This document shows positions 1 through 9,829 of a stretch of 64,000 bases of DNA, piece after piece; the stretch's first letter is position 1, and the number at the start of each line of letters is the position of its first letter. The DNA lies in contig CANKVU010000016.1 in the NCBI GenBank assembly GCA_947487205.1, positions 58,612 to 122,611 on the forward strand, written 5' to 3'. The notes below the pieces were generated by a model that saw only the letters and a program-made list of their open reading frames with translations, was not told the DNA's origin and did no database searches. The position numbers were made by a program, and so were the translations under genes. This stretch comes from an uncultured Paracoccaceae bacterium (GTDB lineage: Bacteria; Pseudomonadota; Alphaproteobacteria; Rhodobacterales; Rhodobacteraceae).

Positions 1-147
1 GTCGCGGTCGGCACGATCAAGAGCCGCGCCAATCGCGGCCGCCGGCGCCTGGCCGAGCTGATGGGGCTCGACCCGAACGAGGACCCGGTGATCGGCGACA
101 CGACGAACGATTCCGTCATGACGGCCTCACTCTCGCGCCAAGGGTAG
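1..147 (+). CDS. C-terminal fragment of EcfG-type RNA polymerase sigma factor (5' truncated by window edge)
   Basis: Frame 1 open to TAG at 145-147; VAVGTIKSRANRGRRRLAELMGLDP resembles the sigma region 4 HTH end; followed 3 nt later by an HWE kinase gene, as expected for a general stress response locus. Confidence 0.75.
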   Translation, partial: VAVGTIKSRANRGRRRLAELMGLDPNEDPVIGDTTNDSVMTASLSRQG

Positions 148-150
148 CGC

Positions 151-1866
151 ATGCTGAGTCCCGGGCGCGGAATCGAGGGGCTGGACCGGCTGGACATCCG
201 GCTTGTCGCGCTGCTGGGTCTGGCGCTGCTGCCGATCGGTCTGATCGCGATGGTGCAGACATATCGCGTGATCTCGGAGGCGGACCGCAACGCCGAGGCG
301 GCGCTGACCGGGGCGACGCTGGCCGCCGCCACCAACGAGCGCGAGGACATCCTGCACGTGCGCGGCGCGGCGCAGATCGCCGCGTCGATCATGCCCTCCC
401 TGCTCGACGACCCGGACATGTGCTCGGACGAGATGGAGACCTTCGTCGCCAACAATCCCGACGTGACCTTCGCGGGCTTCATCTCCACCAGCGGGATCGT
501 GGAATGCGGCTCGGACGGGGCCGGGGCGGATGTGAGCGAATCGCCGATCTTCCGCAGCTTCCTCGAAGATCCGGTGCCCGCGATCGACGCGGTGATCGGC
601 CAGATCTCGAACCGCAGCGTGATCGCGGTGACCCAGCCGGTGCTCGTCGAGGGCGAGCTGGCGGGCTATGTCGCGCTGTCGGTCCCGCAGCGGGCGCTGA
701 GCCTCACCTCGGAGGGGGTGGCGGACCTGAAGCCGCTGGTCTCGGTCATCTTCACCGCCGAGGGCCGGGTGCTGTGGGCCCCCGACGGTATCGACGAGAT
801 CGAGAGCGCGCTGCCGCGGCACCGGGCGCTGCAGGCGCTGGCCGGCAGCGAGCCGCTGACCATGCGCGCCAGTTCCGCGTCGGGGCCGGCCCGCATCTAT
901 ACCATCGCGCCCCTGGTGCCGGGCGAGATCTATGCCATGGCCGTCTGGCCGGAGGATGCCGTCCGCACGTCGGGGCTGACCGCGGCCAGCGCCATCCTGT
1001 TCCCGCTGCTGATGTGGCTCGTCTCGATCGGGGTGGCGTATTTCGCTGTCCACCGCCTGGTGGTCCGCCATATCCGCTATCTGCGGATGCGGATCCGGGC
1101 CTTCACCGCGAACCGGCGCATCCTGCGGCCCGAATACGGCGCCGACACCCCGTCGGAGATGCGCGAGGTGATCGAGACCTTCCACCAGATGACGGAGCGC
1201 ATCGTCCGCGACGAGGCGGATCTGGAGAACAGCCTGCACGAGAAGGACGTCCTGCTGAAGGAGGTCCACCACCGGGTGAAGAACAACCTGCAGCTCATCG
1301 CGTCGATGATGAACATGCAGCTGCGCAAGGCGAATTCGGGCGAGACGCGGTTCGTGCTGCGCCGCCTGCAGGACCGGGTGCTCGGGCTGGCGACGATCCA
1401 TCGCAACCTGTACCAGGCGACGGTGCTGAGCCGCGTCGAATCGGGCCGCCTGATCGAGGAACTGGTGACGCAGAGCCTGCGAAACACCGAGGCCCGGGAA
1501 CAGGGGGTCGAGGTCAACGTCGCGGTGGAGGATGTCGCGCTCTATCCCGACCAGGCCGTGCCGCTGTCGCTGCTGGTGACCGAGACGATCACCAATGCAC
1601 TAAAATACGTGGGTATTCCTGAGAATGGCTCGCCGTGGGTCGAGCTGACGCTGGAGAAGCTGCCGAGCGGCGACGTGAAGCTGCGGGTGGCCAATTCCAT
1701 GGGTCGGCCGGTCAGCGACGAGGCCTCGATCTCCACCGGGCTCGGCACGCAGTTGATGAGCGCCTTCGCGATGCAGCTCGACGCGGAAACCGAGATGGGC
1801 GAGCGCGACGGCATTTTCGTGGTCGAAGCGATCTTCCGCCCCAGCGATTTCGGAGATGAGCCGTGA
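151..1866 (+). CDS. Sensor histidine kinase, HisKA_2/HWE type, with N-terminal TM and CACHE-like sensor region
   Basis: 571 aa; LLKEVHHRVKNNLQLIASMMNMQLRK is the HWE/HisKA_2 phosphoacceptor motif; GLGTQLMSAFAMQL G-box region. Confidence 0.85.
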   Translation: MLSPGRGIEGLDRLDIRLVALLGLALLPIGLIAMVQTYRVISEADRNAEAALTGATLAAATNEREDILHVRGAAQIAASIMPSLLDDPDMCSDEMETFVANNPDVTFAGFISTSGIVECGSDGAGADVSESPIFRSFLEDPVPAIDAVIGQISNRSVIAVTQPVLVEGELAGYVALSVPQRALSLTSEGVADLKPLVSVIFTAEGRVLWAPDGIDEIESALPRHRALQALAGSEPLTMRASSASGPARIYTIAPLVPGEIYAMAVWPEDAVRTSGLTAASAILFPLLMWLVSIGVAYFAVHRLVVRHIRYLRMRIRAFTANRRILRPEYGADTPSEMREVIETFHQMTERIVRDEADLENSLHEKDVLLKEVHHRVKNNLQLIASMMNMQLRKANSGETRFVLRRLQDRVLGLATIHRNLYQATVLSRVESGRLIEELVTQSLRNTEAREQGVEVNVAVEDVALYPDQAVPLSLLVTETITNALKYVGIPENGSPWVELTLEKLPSGDVKLRVANSMGRPVSDEASISTGLGTQLMSAFAMQLDAETEMGERDGIFVVEAIFRPSDFGDEP

Positions 1867-3401
1867 CCGGCGATATCGAGTATCACCTGACCGCCGAAGA
1901 GGCCTGGCCGGCGCTCGAGCGCCATGTCCTGTCGGCCCGGTCCCGGATCGTCGCGGGGTTCCGGATCTTCGACCCGGCCACGCAGCTGCGCACGGAGGCC
2001 GCGCGCGAGGTGGGGGAGGACTGGTTCGACCTTCTGGTGCATGTCCTGCAGCGCGGGGTGCGGGTGGACATGATCCTGTCGGATTTCGACCCGATCATCG
2101 CCCCCGACATGCACCAGACCTCGTGGTCGAGCATGCGGAAGTTCGCGGCGATCCGCGAGGCCGCCGGCCCGGAGGCGCGGCTGAGCGTCATTCCCGCCCT
2201 GCACCCCGCCGAGGCCGGACGGGTGGCCGAGATCGGCCTCTGGCCCAAAGTGCAGAACGAGCTCGGCGACCTGCGCGACATGCTGAACGCGCTCGATCCG
2301 GAGGAACGGCGCAACGCCTGGATCGACCTGCCCGGCACCCATGACTGGTTGGTCATCGACGAGGACGGGCAAGCCCGGACCCAGCTTGCCGGGGCGCCGC
2401 CGCTCCATACCGTGTCCCACCACCACAAGATCGCGGTGATCGACGGGCGGATCCTCTATGTCGGCGGGCTCGACCTCAATCCGCGCCGCTACGATTCGCC
2501 CCGCCACCACCGCGCGGCGGAGGAGACCTGGCACGACGTGCAGGTTTCGGTGGAAGGCGATGTCGCCGCGGTGGCGGAACGCCATCTCGACACGCTGCTC
2601 GACGTGGTGTCGGGCCGCGCCGACCCGGTGGAGGAGGCGCATGGCCTGCGCATGACCGTGTCGGCCGGCAAGAGCAACTGGATCGCCATGTCGCCCCGGA
2701 TCGTGCGGCGTTCGATCGCCGAGACCCATTCCGAGCGGATCGCCCAAGCGGAGCGCCTGCTCTATTTCGAGACGCAGTTCTTCCGCGACCGGGACCTGTC
2801 GCGGCAGATCGCCGCACGCGCCGCCGAGGCACCGGAGCTGGAACTGCTCGTGATCCTGCCCGCCGCGCCCGAGGTCGTGGCCTTCGACAAGCGCACCAAG
2901 CTCGACGCGCGGTTCGGCGAATACCTGCAGGCCGATTGCGTGAACCGGGTCTTCGACGCGTTCGGGGAGCGGACGTTCTTCGCGTCGCCGGCGCAGAAGC
3001 GCGACGCGGCGCCGGAACGGATCGCGGCGGCCGACCGCTCGACCTTTCGCGGGGCGCCGCTCGTCTATGTCCACGCCAAGGTGTCGGTGTTCGACCGCGA
3101 GGCGGTCATGGTGTCCTCCGCCAACCTCAACAGCCGGTCGCTGTCCTGGGATACCGAGGCGGGGCTCTACCGCGAGGATGCCGATTTCGCGCGGCTGGTC
3201 CTCGGCCGGTCGCTCGGGCATTGGCTGCCCGAGACGGAGGTGGACATCGACGGCTCGCTCGTGGCGCAGGTGCGCGAGCAGGCCGAGCGCGACGCGGTGC
3301 GCCAGCCCGACCACCGGTCGGGGTTCCTGCTGCCCTACGACGTGTCGGTGGCCGAGGAATTCGGCGTCAACCTTCCCGGCATACCGGCCGAGCTGGTCTA
3401 G
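1863..3401 (+). CDS. Phospholipase D-like domain protein
   Basis: 512 aa; two HxK(x)4D motifs: HHKIAVIDGRILYVGGLDLN and HAKVSVFDREAVMVSSANLNSRS. GTG start overlaps the upstream stop (GTGA). Confidence 0.85.
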   Translation: MTGDIEYHLTAEEAWPALERHVLSARSRIVAGFRIFDPATQLRTEAAREVGEDWFDLLVHVLQRGVRVDMILSDFDPIIAPDMHQTSWSSMRKFAAIREAAGPEARLSVIPALHPAEAGRVAEIGLWPKVQNELGDLRDMLNALDPEERRNAWIDLPGTHDWLVIDEDGQARTQLAGAPPLHTVSHHHKIAVIDGRILYVGGLDLNPRRYDSPRHHRAAEETWHDVQVSVEGDVAAVAERHLDTLLDVVSGRADPVEEAHGLRMTVSAGKSNWIAMSPRIVRRSIAETHSERIAQAERLLYFETQFFRDRDLSRQIAARAAEAPELELLVILPAAPEVVAFDKRTKLDARFGEYLQADCVNRVFDAFGERTFFASPAQKRDAAPERIAAADRSTFRGAPLVYVHAKVSVFDREAVMVSSANLNSRSLSWDTEAGLYREDADFARLVLGRSLGHWLPETEVDIDGSLVAQVREQAERDAVRQPDHRSGFLLPYDVSVAEEFGVNLPGIPAELV

Positions 3402-3434
3402 GGAACGAAGCCCGCCGGGGGGCGTTGCCGCGCC

Positions 3435-4391
3435 ATGACCGAGATCGCCGCCCTGCCCGTCCCGACCCGCCACGACGGATCGCCCCGCAGGGTCGGGATC
3501 GAGGTCGAGTGCGGCGGCCTGACGGAGGCCCGCGTCGCCGAGATCGTGGCGCACCGCCTGGGCGGCCGGGCGCAGAAGACCGGACCCTACGCCTATACCG
3601 CCGAGGGCACCGAGATCGGGGACGTGGAGGTGCTGCTCGACACCGCGCTCCGCGAGCGGGTCGACGGCGCCGTGGCCCGGGCGGGGCTCGACCTCGGCCG
3701 CGCGGTGATCCCGGTGGAGTTCGTGACCGAGCCGATCGCGCCCGAGCGGATCCCCGAGATCGACGCGCTGTGCGGCGCGCTGGCCGCCGCCGGCGCCTTC
3801 GGCACCCAGGACGGCATCGCCCTGGGGTTCGGATTGCACCTGAACGTGGCGCTGCCGGGCATGCAGATCGACGACATCCTGCCGACCCTCACCGCCTTCG
3901 CGCTAATCGAGGATTGGCTGCGCGCGCGCATGGACCTCGACCCGTCGCGCCGGCTTCTGCCGTTTGTCGATCCGTATCCCGCGCCGCTGCTCGACCGCCT
4001 GTGCGATCCCACCACGGAATGGAGCCTCGATCGCCTGACGGGGGTCTACCTGGACACGGCCGGAAGCCGGAACCACGCGCTCGACGCGCTGCCGATCCTG
4101 AAGGAGGCCTATCCCGACCGGATCGTCGCGGCGGTGGCGCAGATGGGCCACAAATCCGCCCGCCCCGCCTGGCATTACCGCCTGCCCGACGCGCGGATCG
4201 ACGACCCGCATTGGTCGATCGCGCGGGAATGGAACCGCTGGTGCCTGGTCGAGCGGGTGGCCGCCGACCGCGAGCTGACCGCGCGGCTGGCGGCGCGGTG
4301 GCGCGATTATCGCGGCCGGGCGCTGCCGATCCCCGGCCAGTGGGCCTCGGTCTCGGCCGAGATCCTGGACGAGGCGGTGACGCTGCCATGA
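3435..4391 (+). CDS. Amidoligase family protein (COOH-NH2 ligase)
   Basis: 318 aa; RRVGIEVECGGLTEARVAEIVAHRLGG, PVEFVTEPIA, GFGLHLNVALPG pattern of the Amidoligase_2 family; ATGA overlap with next gene. Confidence 0.75.
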   Translation: MTEIAALPVPTRHDGSPRRVGIEVECGGLTEARVAEIVAHRLGGRAQKTGPYAYTAEGTEIGDVEVLLDTALRERVDGAVARAGLDLGRAVIPVEFVTEPIAPERIPEIDALCGALAAAGAFGTQDGIALGFGLHLNVALPGMQIDDILPTLTAFALIEDWLRARMDLDPSRRLLPFVDPYPAPLLDRLCDPTTEWSLDRLTGVYLDTAGSRNHALDALPILKEAYPDRIVAAVAQMGHKSARPAWHYRLPDARIDDPHWSIAREWNRWCLVERVAADRELTARLAARWRDYRGRALPIPGQWASVSAEILDEAVTLP

Positions 4392-5107
4392 GGCCCGTGA
4401 TCGGCGTGACGACATCGCGGCGCTCGGGCTGGCGGATCTTTCCGCTGGTGGCCTTCAACGTCTGGCTGGCCGGGGGGCGGGCGATCCGCTGGGTCGCCGG
4501 CGCGCCGTCGGACGTGTCCGGGGTGGACGGGATCATCATCGGCGGCGGCGACGACATCTCGCCCGACCTCTACGAGGGCAGCCTCATCACCTCGTCCCGG
4601 CTCGATCCCGACCGCGACGCCATGGAAGAGACGCTCGTCCGCGCCGCGATGGCGGAGGGAAAGCCGGTGCTGGGCATCTGCCGCGGCAGCCAGATGCTGA
4701 ACGTGGCGCTCGGCGGCCGGCTCGACCAGGACGCCTATCAAACCTACCAGGCCTCGGAGCATCACTGGACGATCCTGCCCAAGAAATCGGTGGAGGTCGT
4801 CCCCTACACGCGTCTCGCCGCGCATGCCGGCACCGCGCCCATGAAGGTCAACGCGCTTCATTCCCAGGCCGTCTCGACGCTGGGGCGCGGGTTGCGGGTC
4901 GCCGCGCGGGACGGGGGCGGAATGATCCAGGCCATCGAGCGGACCGAGGAGCCCTTCGCGCTCGGGGTGCAATGGCACCCCGAACACCTGTTCTATGCCC
5001 GCCGGCAGCGGGCGATCTTCCGCGCGCTGGTCAACGCGGCGCGGGCCCGCCGCAGCCGCGATCCGCAATTGCCGCAGATCGACCGGCAGGCGCCGAACCC
5101 GGCCTGA
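4388..5107 (+). CDS. Gamma-glutamyl-gamma-aminobutyrate hydrolase-like class I glutamine amidotransferase (peptidase C26)
   Basis: In-frame part of the 2936..5107 ORF starting at ATG 4388; GGGDDISPDLYEG, VLGICRGSQMLNVALGG nucleophile elbow, GVQWHPEHL. Confidence 0.85.
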   Translation: MRPVIGVTTSRRSGWRIFPLVAFNVWLAGGRAIRWVAGAPSDVSGVDGIIIGGGDDISPDLYEGSLITSSRLDPDRDAMEETLVRAAMAEGKPVLGICRGSQMLNVALGGRLDQDAYQTYQASEHHWTILPKKSVEVVPYTRLAAHAGTAPMKVNALHSQAVSTLGRGLRVAARDGGGMIQAIERTEEPFALGVQWHPEHLFYARRQRAIFRALVNAARARRSRDPQLPQIDRQAPNPA

Positions 5108-5119
5108 CCGGCCGGGCCC

Positions 5120-5140
5120 CGATTTTTCGACGAAAAATCG
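5120..5140. terminator. Hairpin between convergent genes, candidate bidirectional terminator
   Basis: CGATTTTTCG-A-CGAAAAATCG perfect inverted repeat between the + strand amidotransferase gene and - strand ahcY. Confidence 0.55.
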
Positions 5141-5146
5141 CGCGCC

Positions 5147-6538
<1,392 letters not shown>

Positions 6539-6619
6539 CTTTCCATCCTGTGATAGGCGCGCGTCCAGCGCCCCTTAGCATCCGGGGGCCCCGCCCTCAA
6601 CGCCGCGAAAGGTCCGCCC

Positions 6620-7216
6620 ATGCCCCGCAGACAGCCCCGCGCCTGGCAACGCATGCTGTCGGGGCGGCGGCTGGACCTTCTGGACCCGACGCCCGTCGAC
6701 ATCGAGATCGGCGACATCGCCCATGGCCTGGCCTTCGTCGCGCGCTGGAACGGGCAGACGCGGGGCGATCACCCCTATTCGGTGGCCGAGCATTCCCTGC
6801 TGGTGGAGGCGCTGTTCTCGCGCCGCGACCCGCAGGCCGATCCGCGCTGGAAGCTGGCCGCGCTGCTGCACGATGCGCCGGAATACGTGATCGGGGACAT
6901 GATCTCGCCGGTGAAGGCGGCGGTGGGCCCGGAATACGAAGCCCTGGACGACCGCCTGGCGGCGGCGATCCACATCAGGTTCGGCCTGCCCGCCGCGCTG
7001 CCCGTGCGGGTGAAACGGGCCATCAAGGCCGCCGACCGGGTGTCGGCGTGGATGGAGGCGGTGCAGATCGCGGGGTTCTCGGACGTCGAGGCGACGCGCT
7101 TCTTCGGCCGGCCCGATCCGGACCTGACGGCGGGGCTCGACATCGTGCTGCGCCCGCCCAGGGAGGTGCGTGCCGACTTCACCCGTCGGCACGCGGACCT
7201 GATCGCGGCCTGCTGA
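6620..7216 (+). CDS. HD-domain phosphohydrolase (YfbR-like)
   Basis: 198 aa; YSVAEHSLLVEALF ... LLHDAPEYVIGDMISPVK HD motif. Confidence 0.8.
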   Translation: MPRRQPRAWQRMLSGRRLDLLDPTPVDIEIGDIAHGLAFVARWNGQTRGDHPYSVAEHSLLVEALFSRRDPQADPRWKLAALLHDAPEYVIGDMISPVKAAVGPEYEALDDRLAAAIHIRFGLPAALPVRVKRAIKAADRVSAWMEAVQIAGFSDVEATRFFGRPDPDLTAGLDIVLRPPREVRADFTRRHADLIAAC

Positions 7217-7357
7217 TCACGCGCGCTTGCGCGGCGACAGCGTCAGGCCGCCGGTGCGGACCTGCGCCAGCGGGTTGACGGCCCCGGCCTCGCGGCGGGG
7301 GGCGGTCGGCTGCCGCAGGGTGGCGGCCATCAGGGTATTGGCGAAAATCGACAACAT
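7217..7357 (-). CDS. Candidate 46-aa small protein
   Basis: Manual translation MLSIFANTLMAATLRQPTAPRREAGAVNPLAQVRTGGLTLSPRKRA; GC-rich third positions; AAGGAG Shine-Dalgarno 7-8 nt upstream (gagaaggagacgcgcgATG). Confidence 0.55.
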   Translation of the reverse strand: MLSIFANTLMAATLRQPTAPRREAGAVNPLAQVRTGGLTLSPRKRA

Positions 7358-7371
7358 CGCGCGTCTCCTTC

Positions 7372-7455
7372 TCAACGGTGCGCCCAAATGGACAGGGAAG
7401 CCCGGCGCCCACGGTGCCAGGACGTAACGAGTTTGTTAATCATGGTAATGATCAT
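7372..7455 (-). CDS. Candidate 27-aa ORF upstream of the 46-aa ORF (possible leader peptide)
   Basis: Manual translation MIITMINKLVTSWHRGRRASLSIWAHR; strong SD CAGGAGGT before ATG; stop 14 nt upstream of the next start. Confidence 0.4.
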   Translation of the reverse strand: MIITMINKLVTSWHRGRRASLSIWAHR

Positions 7456-7619
7456 GGCGGACCTCCTGTGCATCGATCCTTCAATCCAGATAGGCATCGG
7501 GGCGTGTTCCTGCGAGTCAGGAAGTTTTCCCAATTGTAAGCCTGCCTTTAAGTTCCATGGATCGGCGGTCGCGGTCGGGCGGCGCTGGTAGGCGGCCGGT
7601 CGCGGCCTATGCTCGGGGC

Positions 7620-8489
7620 ATGGACTGGCAGCACGTTCCCTCCCTCCAGGCGCTTCGCGGGTTCGAGGCCGCTGCGCGGCGCGGCGGCTATTCCGCCGCG
7701 GCGCGGGAACTGAACGTGACCCATGCCGCCATCGCGCAGCATGTCCGGCGGCTGGAGGCCCATTTCGGCTGCGTGCTGATGGTGCGGGAGGGCGCGGGGA
7801 TGCGGCCGACGGAAGAGGGGCGGCAACTGGCCGCGGCCCTGACCGAGGGTTTCGGCGTCATCGCCGGCGCGGCGGCCGACCTGGCCGACCGCGACGTGGC
7901 CAAGCCGCTCCGGATCTCGCTTACCCCCTCGCTCGCGGCGAACTGGCTGATGCCGCGGATCGGCGATTTCTGGGCCCGGCATCCGGGGATCGAGCTGGAA
8001 CTGGTCCCCTCGCCCGACCTGGTCGAGATCCGGGCGCAGAACTTCGACCTGGCGCTGCGCTACGGGCGCGGGCCCTGGCCGGGCGTCACCTGCGAACGGC
8101 TGATGGATGCGGGCCACGCGGTCGTGGCGCGGACCGGCATGATCCGCGCCCCCGTCGCGGACCTGTCGGAGCTGGCCGGCTACGACTGGCTGACCGAGCA
8201 GATGAACACCGAGGACATCCTGTGGGCGCGGCAGAACGGGCTCGACCCGGAGCGGGTGTCGCTCCGCAGCTTCCCGACCATCACCATGGCGCTGGAAGCG
8301 GTGCGGTCGGGGTATGGCGTGGGCATCCTGCCGCGCGTCATCGCCCAGGCGGACATCGACCGCGGCCAGGTGGAGGTCCTGTACGAGGAGGCCGACAGCG
8401 ACTTGGCCTATCACATGCTGACGCGGGAGAACCGCGTCTCGGCCCCGCTGCGGATCCTGATGGGGTGGCTCAGGCGTCAGGCGGGCTGA
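7620..8489 (+). CDS. LysR-family transcriptional regulator (GcvA/HvrB-like)
   Basis: 289 aa from ATG 7620; LQALRGFEAAARRGGYSAAARELNVTHAAIAQHVRRLEAHFG HTH. Confidence 0.88.
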   Translation: MDWQHVPSLQALRGFEAAARRGGYSAAARELNVTHAAIAQHVRRLEAHFGCVLMVREGAGMRPTEEGRQLAAALTEGFGVIAGAAADLADRDVAKPLRISLTPSLAANWLMPRIGDFWARHPGIELELVPSPDLVEIRAQNFDLALRYGRGPWPGVTCERLMDAGHAVVARTGMIRAPVADLSELAGYDWLTEQMNTEDILWARQNGLDPERVSLRSFPTITMALEAVRSGYGVGILPRVIAQADIDRGQVEVLYEEADSDLAYHMLTRENRVSAPLRILMGWLRRQAG

Positions 8490-8496
8490 CGGGCGT

Positions 8497-9051
8497 TCAG
8501 CGCGGGCTGCGCTTGGCCAGGATGCGCTGCAGGGTCCGGCGATGCATCGACAGGCGCCGCGCCGTCTCGGACACGTTGCGGTCGCATTGCTCGTAGATGC
8601 GCTGGATGTGCTCCCACCGGACGCGGTCGGCCGACATCGGGTTCTCCGGCGGCGGCGGCAGGTCCTCTCCGCCGGTCAGGAGGGCGGCGGTGATCTGGTT
8701 GGCGTCGGCGGGCTTCGACAGGTAGTCGGTGGCGCCGATCTTGACCGCCGCGACGGCGGTGGCGATGGCGCCGTACCCGGTCAGGACCACGATGCGGGCA
8801 TCGGCGCGCTTCTCGCGGATCGCCTCCACCACGTCGAGGCCGTTCCCGTCCCCCAGCCGCAGGTCCACCACGGCGAAGGCGGGCGGACGCCGCATCGCCG
8901 AGGCCCGGCCCGACGACACGCCGTCGGCCATCTCGACCTCGAAGCCGCGCTTCTCCATCGCCCGTGCCAGACGGCGGACGAAAGCCTCGTCGTCATCCAC
9001 GAGCAGCAATGTCTTGTCCGGGCCGATATCGGGCGTTTCGGTCAGATCCAT
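8497..9051 (-). CDS. regA: RegA/PrrA/ActR redox response regulator
   Basis: 184 aa; LLLVDDDEAF, DLRLGDGNGLD, LTGYGAIATAVAAVKIGATDYLSKPAD, C-terminal Fis-type HTH NVSETARRLSMHRRTLQRILAKR. Confidence 0.92.
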   Translation of the reverse strand: MDLTETPDIGPDKTLLLVDDDEAFVRRLARAMEKRGFEVEMADGVSSGRASAMRRPPAFAVVDLRLGDGNGLDVVEAIREKRADARIVVLTGYGAIATAVAAVKIGATDYLSKPADANQITAALLTGGEDLPPPPENPMSADRVRWEHIQRIYEQCDRNVSETARRLSMHRRTLQRILAKRSPR

Positions 9052-9123
9052 GAGGCTCCCTCTCTCGCAGCGGAGCTAGCTGCCGGCCACGTCCCGTCAA
9101 TTGACGTGCCGATCACGCGCCGA

Positions 9124-9762
9124 TCACGCCTTTTCAAGATAGCAGGCGGCCTCGTCCGCGACCTCCTCGGCGGTGACGCCCGCGCCTTGCGCGCCCGGCG
9201 CGCCGCGAAAGAGCGTGACGAAGCCCCGCTCGGGCAGGACGAGGTAGCTGAACACCGTGTGGTCCATCAGGTAGGTGTCCGCCTCCTCGCCGCGGCGGGC
9301 GTAGTAGACGCGGTAGGCCGCGGCCGCCTCGCGCACCTGCTCGGGGCTTCCGGTCAGGCCCAGCATGTCGGGATGCATGTAATCGGTGTACTCGGCCAGG
9401 ATCGCGGGCGTGTCGCGCGCGGGGTCGATGGTGATGAAGACCGGCTTCACCTCGTGGCCCCGCTCCGCCAGCAGGTCCACCGCGCGGGCGTTGCGCGCCG
9501 CGTCGAGCGGGCAGACATCGGGGCAGAACGTGTAGCCGAAATAGATCAGGGTCGGCCGGTCCACCACCTCGGCCGCGGTCACCGTCCGGCCGGTCTCGTC
9601 CACCAGCGTGAAATCGCCGCCGATCGCGGCCTCGCCCGTCACCGTCCCGGCGGTGCACGCGGCGAAACGGTCGACCCCGCGTCCGAGCCAGACATAGGCC
9701 GCCGTGCCCCCCAGCAGGGCGACGAGGGCGATCGCGGCGAGAATGGCGACGAGGCGGGTCAT
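9124..9762 (-). CDS. senC: SCO family / SenC-PrrC copper-binding protein
   Basis: From ATG 9762 MTRLVAILAAIALVALLGGTAAYVWLGRG; FGYTFCPDVCPLD CxxxC and later conserved H (LMDHTVFSYLV). Confidence 0.88.
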   Translation of the reverse strand: MTRLVAILAAIALVALLGGTAAYVWLGRGVDRFAACTAGTVTGEAAIGGDFTLVDETGRTVTAAEVVDRPTLIYFGYTFCPDVCPLDAARNARAVDLLAERGHEVKPVFITIDPARDTPAILAEYTDYMHPDMLGLTGSPEQVREAAAAYRVYYARRGEEADTYLMDHTVFSYLVLPERGFVTLFRGAPGAQGAGVTAEEVADEAACYLEKA

Positions 9763-9829
9763 GGCGGCTCCGGTGCGGATCAATGGCGGCATTGATCGCG
9801 CCAAGCGGTGGCCCTTACAAGGGCGGCAC

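Noticed and set aside
1542-3839. 765-aa minus-strand ORF opposite kinase/PLD genes
   Set aside because: No domain motifs, repetitive R/G/H/D composition, contradicts two motif-supported + strand genes.
2936-4387. N-terminal extension of the C26 amidotransferase ORF (723 aa)
   Set aside because: Upstream 484 residues are low-complexity shadow of the PLD and amidoligase frames; ATG 4388 gives a normal-size enzyme.
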